Positions 45,194 through 56,367 of a DNA stretch of 64,000 nt are shown one piece after another. The notes below the pieces were generated by a model. It did no database searches. It was not told the origin of the DNA and saw only the letters and a list, made by a program, of their open reading frames with translations. Origin of the DNA: Lomentospora prolificans (taxonomy: Eukaryota > Ascomycota > Sordariomycetes > Microascales > Microascaceae). The translations under genes were made by a program, and so were the position numbers. The stretch covers positions 4,030,001-4,094,000 of the forward strand of contig JARFXM010000003.1 in NCBI GenBank assembly GCA_029532625.1. The letters run 5' to 3'. Positions within the stretch are counted from its first letter, which is position 1, and every line of letters begins with the position of its first letter.

Positions 45194-47815
45194 CTCGCGC
45201 TCAAGTTTGGGGCTGAACAAGGGCGGGGGAACTTTCGTCGCGTTTCGGACCCTGATCCTGTCGAGCTTGGTGGACTGTCCGGCCCTGGAGATAAGGCAAG
45301 AACTAAATGGGCGTGGTCACTTATGCACAGATCTACATAAAAAAAAAAAAAACCTTGCGCAATCACCACCGAGTGGGTATCATGGTCAGAGACCAAAACT
45401 CTACAATGAAGCGCCGCCTATTATCCCGTCTGCCAGTTTGTCGCAGCTGCAATGGTCTGGAAACAGTCATCCTTGCAACCGCGATCGATGCGTCAGTGTG
45501 CGATGTCGTAAACCCAGCAACCTATAGTAAGTTGCCCCAACCCAAGGCTATGGCGTAGGATACATCAGTAATAGTGGAGAATTCCGTTATGTCATCAGGT
45601 TGGAGAACTCGGCGAATCCGCCGAATTCTACCAAGTAAAAAAAGTTTGACCAGAATTTGGAGCATCGACTGGAACTGCAGTGGGTTCGCCAACAACGCTA
45701 AACCTGGAGAGCGGGTAAAATGGCCACCAAGCCAGAGGGGAGGGCCTGGTCGCTCGGACCCCACTGCCTCCGTCGCAAGGTGTAAGATCTTGTATCGCGT
45801 CCGGTTCTGAAGCATGAGATTGACGGGTTTCTTTTGCGTACGCTGCGCTATGAAGCCCCATTCGGATTCTCTGCAGTCTGGCCCTTGATCACGCGTGTAT
45901 ATGCGCCAAGGGCCAGGTAGGCATAATCCTGGCCGTGAGTGCCGTCGAGATCACGGGGGGTGCACAATCATGACATGAGGAGCTGTCTCGAAGCTTTTCC
46001 ACAGGGCAGACCACGAGGTAGCTGGATAGGGTAAAACGGGGGTGTATCAGCATTGGCCAGGCTATTGGTTAACTGGAATTTCGCGATTCCCATCGGTTAA
46101 TATGAGCCAAACTTAGCACTCATCCCAAGTATGTAAGTATCCGCGGATAGCTCTCATTATGCTCGAGACAACTACCGTGGGCGGGTATGTCGTCTGCGGG
46201 GGCTGCTTGGGTGAGAGAAAAAGAAACCTGCAAGCCCAAATGCCAGCGGCGTGAGGCTCATTGGTCCCAAACCATTCAACGTGGTGGATGGACCCTCGTC
46301 CCTAGCGGCATCGGCGGGCGAGGTCGCGAAAGTGGGAGGGGGAGTAGCAGGTACAATATAGCCCCTCCAGTAGAAATGCGTAATCGGCCCCCTGCGAAAG
46401 GTTTGCCCCTCGCAACTTCCGTTGTTGGGGATTAATGACCGCCACATCCTGCGGAAATGCTCGCAGACCTTTCTTGACTCAGCCTTGAGAATGCATGGAG
46501 CTAGGATTGGGTTTTATGAGATAATATTGATTCCTGTTTTTGCTCATTTTTTCTTTCTTTCTTTTCCTTCTCTGACCCTAGCAACTGTAGTGCAATGGAC
46601 AGAGTGAGGCCTGGAGCAGCTCGCCGCACATCATGGCTGGCGGGGTCAAGATTCAGAACTCATTGATGGAAAACTCGAAACGAACATGAACCTAGAAACC
46701 AGTGATAGCACAGGGGATGGCCGAGACACTCCACACATCCGGATCCCCTCCCCAGAGCCCTTCTTGGGTCAGAAAGTGGACATCAATTCGATCGCCACTC
46801 AACTTGGATAAAGCTTGAGGGTGCGGCGAAGAGGCTAAAACAGGGCGTTAGGGGAGGTAGCTGATACTGCAGTGCCGTGTCATTTGTCTCCGAAACGAAT
46901 CCAAGTGCCTAGGCTCAGCGAGCTGTGGGTTTGGATGAGTACTTGACACTGCACCTAGCCTGCTGGCCAGCGTTATACGAACCGGGAGCCCTGGAATAAC
47001 TCGACGACTGAAGGCTGGACCTTCGCAGGTTGATCCCACTCGAAGCTCGCCCTCCGAACAACAGTCTCCGCGGCCATGCTTGTCCGGGCGAGAATACTGA
47101 CTCGGACGGAAGTTAGTGAGGTCTATGACCACATCTTGATAGTCAAGAAATACACCCCCACCCTCTTCGTTCAAATCTCGCCAAGGTCAGTAGCAGTAGA
47201 AGAGCAGGTCTAGACTGGAGGAAAGGTTCCACCTCGCTCACCACCACTGACCGCCCGCTGTCTCCTTGAAAAATCATAGAACGTTGAAAGGGTAAATTTA
47301 CTAGAGATATTTTCTGGCCAGACAAATAATACGATCTACCCCACCCGAGCGCAAAAATGTGTCAGGATGGAGGGGTGTCCGTTCGGTGTCTGCGCTCTCT
47401 GTCTCACCCTGACCTCGCCTCAATCGTCTAGCTCCAGTACCCGTGTTCTATCTGCTAGTCAAGTGGGTTGCAAGTGTTGGAACACTGTCGAAGCTCATCT
47501 TGACCTACTTGTAGCGACACGGAAGTACGTTTACTCAACTCCTTGTACAGACACCCCCCCTCCCCCGCCTTAGCCTTCGCGTTGCACCTCCCAAACTATT
47601 AGTGCACTACATCGACAAGGAGGCAGGACAAGACCTTCCCTCCCGCCTTCCCGCCTCCCTCGATTTGATCCTCTCCTTCCAGACTCTCTTGTGAAAAATT
47701 TACTTTATCCCCCAACAAGACCCTTCTCCCTCCTTTACTTTCTAGCTCATTTCTATTTCCAAAAGCCTTTTTGCTTTTCCTATCCAGAGATACCTTCCAT
47801 CGTTAAACCGCAATC
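45194..47815. promoter_or_regulatory. divergent intergenic region BMT6 / transketolase
   Basis: 2.6 kb. The last 250 bp before the transketolase ATG are strongly C/T-rich, as in highly expressed fungal genes. A poly-A run lies near 45340-45352. Short open frames are unsupported. Confidence 0.45.
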
Positions 47816-50348
47816 ATGTCTGGCAACATTGACCAGCTTGCCATCAACACCATCCGTATCCTTGCTGTAAGTTGTGCCCCTCCAACCCCACCTTTACTTC
47901 TTTGCCGATTTCCCCTCATCGACCTTCGACCAGCTTCGGTCGCGCAACGATGAGGCCTACGATATCGGCTTCAGCGGGAGTCGACAAGGCGCATTGGGCC
48001 TTATCTCCCCTTCCTCGCTTTCATTTTGGTTAACACTTGCTCTCGTAGGCGGATGCCACGGCCAACAGCAAGTCGGGTCACCCCGGTGCCCCTATGTTAG
48101 TACTCCCAACAATATCCGCCGCGCTCGAATTCGATCTACTGACACCAATTCTAGGGGCATGGCGCCCATCGCCCACGTTCTCTTCGACAAGTTCATGAAG
48201 TTCAACCCCAAGAACCCTGAGTGGCTCAACAGGGATCGATTTGTTCTCTCGTATGTATACCCCGCACGCGACGCCTCCTGCTACCCTTCCATGAGGAAGC
48301 TCCTAATCCGAGGCGTTTGATGGACTGTATTTGCTGAGTTCTCGCCTCCAACCTTAGGAACGGTCACGGGTGCATGCTTCAGTATGCGGTCCTTCATCTC
48401 TTCGGCTATGATGTCTCCATGGATGACATCAAGAATTTCAGGGTAGGCTCCAATCAACCTAATATCTTCTCTCTCAGCTCGAACTTGCAGCTCACTCGTT
48501 TCCTCTACAACAGAAAGTCGGCAGCAAGACTCCTGGTCACCCCGAGGCTCGCGACACCCCTGGTGTTGAGGTGACCACTGGCCCTCTTGGTCAGGGCATT
48601 TGCAATGCCGTCGGTCTCGCCATGGCCCAGGCCCACACCGCTGCCGTCTTCAACAAGCCCGGCTTCAACATTGTTGACAACTACACATACTGCTTCCTCG
48701 GTGACGGCTGTCTGATGGAGGGTGTCTCTGGCGAGGCTTGCTCTCTTGCTGGCCACCTCCAGCTTGGCAACCTCATTGCCGTCTGGGACGACAACCATAT
48801 CTCCATTGACGGTGACACCAACTGCGCCTTCACTGAGGATGTTGTCAAGAGGTATGAAGCATACGGCTGGCACGTTGTCACCGTCGAGGACGGCAACAAT
48901 GACATCGCAGGCATGGCTGCCGCTATTGAGAAGTGCAAGGCCGTTACCGACAAGCCTTCTCTTATCCAGCTCAAGACTATCATTGGTTACGGTTCCAAGG
49001 AGCAGGGCACCCACGGTGTCCACGGTTCTCCTCTCAAGGCCGATGACATCAAGCAGCTCAAGCAGAAGTTCGGCTTTGACCCCGAGAAGAGCTTCGTCGT
49101 TCCCCAGGAGGTCTACGACTACTACGCTAAGCACGCTTCCGCCGGTGCTGCTGCCGAGGCAGAGTGGAACCAACTCCTCGCCAAATACGCCGAGCAGTTC
49201 CCTGCTGAGCATGCCGACCTCCAGCGCCGTCTCAAGGGCGAGCTTCCCGAGGGCTGGGAGAAGGCTCTCCCTACTTATTCCCCCTCTGACTCCGCTGTCG
49301 CCTCCCGAAAGCTCTCCGAGATTGTCCTCAGCAAGATCGAGTCCGTCCTCCCCGAGCTGGTGGGTGGATCCGCTGATCTCACAGGTTCCAACCTTACGAG
49401 GTGGAAGGGAGCTGTCGACTTCCAGAACCCCGCCACTGGCCTTGGTGACTACGCTGGCCGCTACATCCGCTATGGTGTCCGTGAGCACGGTATGGGTGCT
49501 ATCATGAACGGTCTTGCCGCCTACGGTACCATCATTCCTTATGGTGGTACTTTCCTCAACTTCGTTTCCTACGCCGCGGGTGCCGTCCGTCTCTCTGCTC
49601 TCTCCCACGAGCGCGTCATCTGGGTCGCCACCCATGACTCCATTGGTCTCGGAGAGGATGGCCCCACTCACCAGCCTATCGAGACTCTTGCCCACTTCCG
49701 TGCCCTCCCCAACTGCATGGTTTGGCGCCCTGCTGATGGCAATGAGACGAGCGCCGCCTATAAGGTTGCTCTGACCCACAATACCTGCCCTAGCATCATT
49801 GCTCTCTCTCGTCAGAACCTTCCTCAGCTTGAGGGGTCCACTCTCGATAACGCTGCCAAGGGCGGTTATGTCCTCAAGGAAGTCGAGGGTGCCCAGATCA
49901 CCCTCGTCTCCACTGGTTCCGAAGTCTCCATTTGCGTTGAGGCCGCCAAGTACCTCGAGGAAAACCATGGCATCAAGACCCGCCTTGTTTCTCTCCCCTG
50001 CTTCGAGGTGTTTGACAGCCAGCCAAAGGAGTACAGGCTCAGTGTCCTCCCCGATGGTATCCCCTCGCTTTCCGTCGAGGTCATGTCCACTATGGGTTGG
50101 GAGAAGTACACTCATGAGCAGTTCGGCCTCAACAGGTTCGGTGCTTCCGGACCTTACCTTGACGTTTACAAGGCAAGCCCAACCCAGAGTTTGAACCCCG
50201 TGTTTTTTTTATCTGTTACTAACAACCTATACAGAAGTTCGAGTTCACCCCCGAGGGTATTGCTAAGCGCGCTGTCGCCACCGTCGACTTCTGGAAGGGC
50301 GCCACTATTAGGTCGCCTGTCAACAGGGCTTTCGATCAGATCATCTAA
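47816..50348 (+). CDS. TKL1: transketolase
   Basis: Thiamine-diphosphate enzyme of the non-oxidative pentose phosphate pathway; moves two-carbon units between sugar phosphates. Exons 47816-47866, 48049-48095, 48155-48250, 48358-48442, 48514-50172 and 50235-50348 give 683 aa, full length. Seen: SGHPGAPMGMAP, the ThDP motif GDGCLMEGVSGEA, VHGSPLK, GGSADLTGSN, YIRYGVREHGMGAIMNGLA (catalytic Glu), HDSIGLGEDGPTHQPIE and STGSEVSI. The last intron (50173-50234) starts with GC (AAG then GCAAGC) instead of GT and ends CAG, joining Y-K to K-F-E-F. Codon use is strongly C-ending, which fits high expression and explains a long antisense open frame. Confidence 0.97.
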
Positions 50349-50750
50349 AATGGCTGGGAAAGGGATAATGTTAGGTTATGGGTTTTTTTTTATAACTCTT
50401 GCGGTAATGCCGGGAGTAGAGTATTTAGTACATAGAGTGCCAAAAAGAGTGAAAACAGTACCAGGTATCGATCTTGTTCGTTCAACAATATTGCCTTCGC
50501 TCCCCTCCGCATCTCCACGTTGGCGTACCGGTTGCTCATTATGCGCATCGGTCATTTATCATGATATGAAGTGCTTGAAACTCTGAAGCGCTTCTCGTGG
50601 GTGTTCTGATTGCTCCTCTAACCCGCCGGGCTGGCTTGGCAGGCTACATGAGGAGTGAGGCAACCTCGGGGGCTGGGTGATATGGTCTGCATACGCGTAT
50701 GACCCATGTGTACAATATCTCCTGTGGCGAAACGCGCCTTGGTCTCATTG
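50349..50750. other. convergent intergenic region transketolase / unrecognised gene
   Basis: 402 bp; no further feature is seen. Confidence 0.5.
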
Positions 50751-51575
50751 TCATTCGCGATGACTCGCGCGTTGGAGCGTATGGCTGTCTATGTCACCTC
50801 GATCACCCGCCTCTTCTGCTGTCCACTCTTTCTGAAATCTCCTCCCTGTCCTCTCCAATTTCGCTGCGGCCTTTTTGGCCTCTCTAGCATAGTCCGGTCC
50901 AGAGCCAACAATCACCGCGACTAGCATTGGAGGATCCTCTGCATCCCCATCGCCGCCGTCATCGCTCGTGGCAACCGAAGCAGCAGCGCCCTCAAGGAGC
51001 CCGCGTCCCCTCCCGCCGTTCCCCCCCGCATTCATGTCCAGCTCGCCCAACGCGTCCACGACATCCCCCACGCCGGGCTTGCGAGCCGAGGGTGGCTCCA
51101 GGAAAGAGCTAAGGATCAGGGGCCCGGCATCCGGGTATTCGATCATGAGGCGCTTAGGGGAGCCCAGGCCGAGGCGCAGGGCGGCGGAGTGTGCGGTGAG
51201 CGCCGTGGACGTTAGCGAGGTGAGCGCCTCGAGCTGCGGTTGAGAGCGAGCTGTTGTGATGATCGGGGTGAGTGAGGCGTCGGCGAGATGGGTCGAGATG
51301 GAGGAGGTGGGTTTGGGGGTGTTGGAGACGGTTGGGGGGGGCCATTTCTTGCGTGCGCTGGGGCCCGACGGTGGGCTAAGGGGGAATAAAGCCGGTCTAG
51401 GCTCGGCGCTTCGAGGTGGTTCCGTTGGGGAAAGTGTTTTTGAGTTGGGAGCCTGTGAGAGTTGGGTTGGGAGGGCGAAGAGAGAACGTTGGTCTCGTGG
51501 GGGGCGAGCTTGGCCAGTGTCGGGCGATATTTGGTGAACGGTGGTTTTGAAGGTAATACAGGGTAAATCCTCCAT
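50751..51575 (-). CDS. unrecognised protein, 274 aa
   Basis: Single open frame, starting at MEDLPCITFKTTV (ATG 51575); further in-frame ATGs exist upstream within a Pro/Ser-rich stretch, so the start is uncertain. I do not recognise the family. The middle (about 45-110) is Pro/Ser/Thr-rich and looks disordered. The part from about 115 has a helical stretch (LEALTSLTSTALTAHSAALR), then LGSPKRLMIEYPDAGPLILS, a Gly/Asp-rich linker, PMLVAVIVGSG and a basic helix (REAKKAAAKLERTGRRF). The two apolar strands flanking a disordered insert suggest a small alpha/beta domain interrupted by a loop. No signal peptide. Codon bias and GC-rich third positions support coding. Confidence 0.6.
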   Translation of the reverse strand: MEDLPCITFKTTVHQISPDTGQARPPRDQRSLFALPTQLSQAPNSKTLSPTEPPRSAEPRPALFPLSPPSGPSARKKWPPPTVSNTPKPTSSISTHLADASLTPIITTARSQPQLEALTSLTSTALTAHSAALRLGLGSPKRLMIEYPDAGPLILSSFLEPPSARKPGVGDVVDALGELDMNAGGNGGRGRGLLEGAAASVATSDDGGDGDAEDPPMLVAVIVGSGPDYAREAKKAAAKLERTGRRFQKEWTAEEAGDRGDIDSHTLQRASHRE

Positions 51576-54079
51576 GTCTAGTAGGGTAGTACAGGGGAAG
51601 CTGCAGTTGCTAGCGCCAGCCAGGTGGGGCATAGGCCTGGGTACCGATTTAGCTGGCATGGATCCATGTGATGACATCAGTATTGAACTGAGAGGTCTGG
51701 GCTTGCTCGGGGGCCAACAGAGGAGCTCCCACACACCGATGCAACGGCACTTAAAGAAACTCCCGAAACCATTGCACCCAATATCATAATGTTAAAAGTA
51801 TATCATGCAATTTGGATGATCAATATGTCGGTCAAGGGGAACATCCTCCTTTCCCGCTATTCCGATGCTAGCTTCGATTCTTTCCTGACGAGCCTAAGTT
51901 CCCAGGTTGTCAAGTCCATACTACTCAAAAATGCTGACCAACGAGAGGTGCGATAAGAAATAGCGCTCGGTGCCAGATTTCTGGATATTCCCGGCTCTAG
52001 AAACCGCAGGCGCGCTAGTACGTGGGCGGCTGAGGACGCCCGTCGAGTACCTCCATGGATCTCTGCTTTGCCTGGCCGAGGGTCGGTGGGGCGGCGACGG
52101 GTCAGTGATGGTTCTGGTTCTGGCCAACTCGTTGATCCCATGCCATCTTGTTCAGCAGCGCTCCGTGCAGTCAGCAGCCCGTTTGGGGTTTGGCATCTGG
52201 CATCTGGACGAATTCCTATTTTGGCATGTCGGGCGGGGCAACCGCAACAAGCAAGCTTCGCCTAGCTCCTCTAGATTTGTCATAACTCCTGACTGGCTAC
52301 AATATCGCATGTCTGTAGGAGCTTGTAAACGGGGGAATGTGGTCTGGGTCTCCTTCCGGATCTTCCACCCTGCTTACAACGACGGTTTGACAGCTGCCTA
52401 TGGATGGCCATGTTGCTCATATCAGGGGCCCCGGACTCAATGTCATATTTGATGGGAGGGGGCTTGCGAGCTTGATAGCTCGCTTCTGCGAACCAACTCT
52501 GTTACGTACCCATCATCAACCTGATTCTAGGTTCTTTTTGTCCTACTTTAATCAGGAAGCGTTTGTTTACAAAATCTTCGATGGGTCACTTCTGTCGTCG
52601 CCCTCTGGGAATTGGGAGACACTGGGGAACGTACTGACATTGCACACATGTCTACATACCTGGATACGCACTAGCGTACAACACACATGCCTCCTTTAGA
52701 GGGGAAGTCGCCTGGCTGGCTGGTGACTTTTCTCCCGCCGAGAGTGGAATGAGGACATATTGCCATATCCGGTTTTGCTTCGGATTGCGCCGGTCGTGTC
52801 AACCTCAGACCCCAACGCTTCTTCGGACTGAAGCATGCCACTTCCAGAAGCTTTTACTGGTATCCCATCCTCAGGCGTCAACAGGCCCGTTGATTCGTAG
52901 TTTCGTAATCGTCTCGATCCCTCATTCAGCTCGCTACTACTAGAGTCAGCCCAAGTGCGTGGAACTAGACCCTAGCAAGATCATGGTCTGATGTTTCCTT
53001 GGTAGGGCGCAGGTCCGAAAATTGATCCGCATGCCATCTGGTTCAGAGGTTCACCAACATTTGAGGACCAATGTCGAACTCTGCTCTAGCAGCAATTGGA
53101 GCCTGATGCATCCAGACTCGGCTGGTTCACAAGTCAATAAAAAAAAGTGCCGCACGCACATGCAACCTTCGTCGTGGGTAAACACAAGAGCAGGCCGGAA
53201 ACGTTAGCTACATGCTGTGGCATGCTCTGCTCTGCGCGGCCTGATGGGGGTTGATCGACGACTGGCGGGGAGCTTCAACGACTGTGTTGGACCAATGGAG
53301 CTGTATCTTTAGCTCCTGTTGGATGAGATGTCATGGTTGCATTCTCTCGAGGTGGAATTGGTTGGCATTGCATGAGCGCGGGAGGCCGACACTGTGTAGA
53401 GCAGGACGGCCCTCAGGATTGGGGTCCACAGTGGAGTTTTCTTGTTTGTGGTGCAGGGTGTAACCCACTAAAATTGGAAGCTTCAATACTACAGACGGCG
53501 TTGTCAACTAGCAATAATACAGTGTGTAAATATGCGTGACCACACTGCCGCGTGCAGGACAGACAAAGAAAATAAAGAAAAAGGGAAAAAAGAAAACCAA
53601 AGAAAACATGCAGGCCACAGCCCAGAGACAACACCCACATCGTCCCTTCCAATCAACCCATCAATACCATCCATCATCATCATCCTTTTTGGCTTATCCG
53701 AACTTCTTTCAACCTTCTCTCCTTCAGCAACTACCATCCGTCACCGACCACGAGCCTTAAACCTTACACTTTCCTCTCTGAGAATACAGCACTAGGACCG
53801 GCCCTATTAGTTTTAATAAACCCCCCCATAGTAACGCACCCATAACTTTCTGCATCAAGCTTCTCCACCGCAGGGCGGTTTCCCTGTTCACGTCATAATA
53901 TTTTGTCCCGTCAACCATCAACACCACCACCGTCATCTCCGTCTTGATGAACGCCTCATCCTGCTTCGAATGATAGCGTAGAGGCGCCCTCAGAGCACCT
54001 TACACACCCGCTCCGTTGCCCTATCAGCCTCGCAACACTTCCTACAATCGCCCCATAACGTCATCAGCCTCCAGCCATC
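51576..54079. promoter_or_regulatory. divergent intergenic region upstream of the Barentsz gene
   Basis: 2.5 kb. An A-rich run (about 53560-53610) and a C/T-rich leader (53640-54079) precede the Barentsz ATG. GGCTGG elements occur near 51620 and 52705. No gene is supported. Confidence 0.45.
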
Positions 54080-56367
54080 ATGCCTGCCCCGAGACGCCGG
54101 CGGATTGGTCATCGTCGAAGGATTGAGGATGAGGGAGACGACGATGGTGGTCCCGATGCCCTCGATCTTGAAGACGACTCCTTGAGCGATGGCTCCGGTC
54201 TTACCGAAGATGACGACCCTGGCGATGACAGCGATACCAGCAACATCGAAGACGATGCCTCGCCCACAGTGGCCAATCCCCGGAAATCGACGGGAAATGG
54301 AGCTATTAAGCCTGCTGGCCGACCCGCATCGTCGAATAAACACCCTACAAAGGCCATTGCAGATACGGAGGTGATGTTGCAAGGCCTATCAATCGCCGAT
54401 TCAGCCGAACCTGTTCAAGAGATGCATTTCGACGACATCGGAAGCTCTGTATCACCAAAGCTCTCGCCTAATGCTCCACTCATCGTGAGCTCTGCTTCAG
54501 TATCTCGCCCATCGCAGGATACGGCTGGGGATCGCCGGCGACGCGAGCATGAGGAGTACAAGCGTCGGAGGGACGAGGACCCCTCGTTCGTGCCCAACAG
54601 AGGGGCATTCTTCATGCACGATCATCGCCACGCTGGACCCGCAGGGAATGGATTCCGTCCGTTTCCTAGGCAAACCCGCGTTGGCCATGGTCGTGGAGGT
54701 TATGGAGGCCCCTATGCGCCCTATAGGTATGTTTAGCCACCTAAACCCGACCCTATCGCACATCTTGTTGGGCTATTCTCAACTCCGAGTATCCCCTGAA
54801 GCTAACGGACCGAAGCAGCCACGTGCAGCAACAGCAGCAACAGCATCAGCATCAGCAGCAACAGCAGCAACAGCAGCAGCATCTCGCGGATCCCACCGGA
54901 AGGCAATGGACTCACGACATGCACGAAACTGTCGCCGAACCTGCTCGTCCGCGCCCTCCCAGAAGAGTACACAACGAAGAAGGCCCCCCTAATGGCACCG
55001 GTCGCATTCCGGTTTGCCCACAAAATCCGACTCCCATCAACAGGACCCTATCTACGGAGAAGCACATTGGCAATGCACAAGTGAGAGTCTTTTTCCCTCC
55101 AATGAAGGAGCCTATCATTGTGCGCGGCCTGCAGGTGAAGCAGTATACCAAGCTGCCCGATCACCGGCCTCCTCTTCGTCGAGACAAACCCGTCCGGATA
55201 TCTCTCCCTGATCACCCACCTAGGTACATCTTCCCGGCGATCGATAGATCATTCATCTTCATCCCACGCGCTATGAGGCCGAACCAGAAACCCGGTGTTC
55301 GTGGAAACAAGGCGCCGAAGTCAGTCTTGGGTTCCGTTGGAGGTTGGTCTCGTCGAGGTAGCATCATGGGCAGCTACTACGGTAGCGCCTACTCGCCGAG
55401 TATCGCTCGCAGTCGTCGCTCTTCCATTGCTCCTGATGGCCGGGATTATATGTTCTCTCCGACCGGCTCTGTCGTGTCTCGGGCTGCGATACCCCCCGAT
55501 CCGACTCGACCTATTGTCCGGCTTCCGCCGACGGGTACTATGCCGATTCCCGATGTTGATGCTCAGATGCCCCCGATGGACCGCCCTGTTGTTGGAGAGT
55601 CTCTGATTAGCAACTTCCCGCCCCCTCAGACACATCCTCTCCCTCAGAAGCCTACCTTCCAGGAGAACCGCTCTACTGCCCTTCCTATGCACCAGCCACG
55701 TCCTCAGAAGGCCGTCTCGGTTGCGGACATCGAATCCCCGACCTTCAACCAGAACCCTCAACAGCAGCAGCAGCAACAGCCGTACCAGCAGGCATTCCAC
55801 CAGCAGGTCCCTGTGCAGATTGTCAACGGCGGTCCTCCAGACAATCATACCCGCAACCCATCCTTCCAATCTCAGCACTCCATTGGCACACCCCTCTCCC
55901 AGATTCCGGAGCGGGCCATCCACGCCGCCCCCTTCCAACCCAACACTTATCCTCAGCAACCTTATTACAATCAACCGTACCCCGTCATGCAAACGCAGCC
56001 GGGCTATTATTACCCGCCTCCACCCTACCCTGGTGGAAGCATGCCGCCGCAGCCCGCCGCCGCACCCTCGTTCGTACCGGGACCACAACAACCGCAATCC
56101 GCCGGTTATCCCCCGCAGAATCCCCAAGAAGCACAGGCCGGCCAGGTCAATGGCCAAGGTCAAGGTCTCATCGCGCAGGAGGTCAATGGCATGGTATACT
56201 ATTACGATCCTTCGCAGTTGCAAGCCGTCAACCCTTACCAGAACTACCCAGCACCCCAGGGCTATGTTCCAGGTGTTGTGGGCATGGGCAACATGGTAAC
56301 TCCTAACCCCGAGGGCTACTATCCCTATCCCCAAACTGCTCCGGGTATGGTGTACTACCCGCAGTAG
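54080..56367 (+). CDS. btz: Barentsz/CASC3-type eIF4AIII-binding protein
   Basis: Homologue of the fourth core subunit of the exon junction complex (MLN51/Barentsz), which clamps eIF4AIII on spliced mRNA. Exons 54080-54726 and 54819-56367 give 731 aa. The N terminus is Arg-rich (MPAPRRRRIGHRRR) then very acidic. The SELOR/Btz signature DPSFVPNRGAFFMHDHR is at about 167-183. Further on, PINRTLSTEKHIGN and the VRVFFPPMKEPIIV region are less disordered. The C-terminal half is Pro/Gln/Tyr-rich low complexity, with a Gln/His run (54825-54882) right after the splice acceptor and a second Gln run near 55760. NBR1 lies 5.6 kb downstream on the same strand. Confidence 0.85.
54825..54882 (+). repeat. 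CAG/CAT trinucleotide repeat encoding Gln/His
   Basis: Imperfect CAG/CAA/CAT repeat starting six bases after the intron acceptor of the Barentsz gene, in the coding frame. Confidence 0.9.

Noticed and set aside
46187..46435. 82-codon frame upstream of transketolase
   Set aside because: No motif, no codon bias and overlapping open frames on the other strand.
48505..50115. 536-codon open frame antisense to transketolase
   Set aside because: It mirrors the strongly biased, C-ending codons of transketolase; the product has no recognisable domain and the sense gene is certain.
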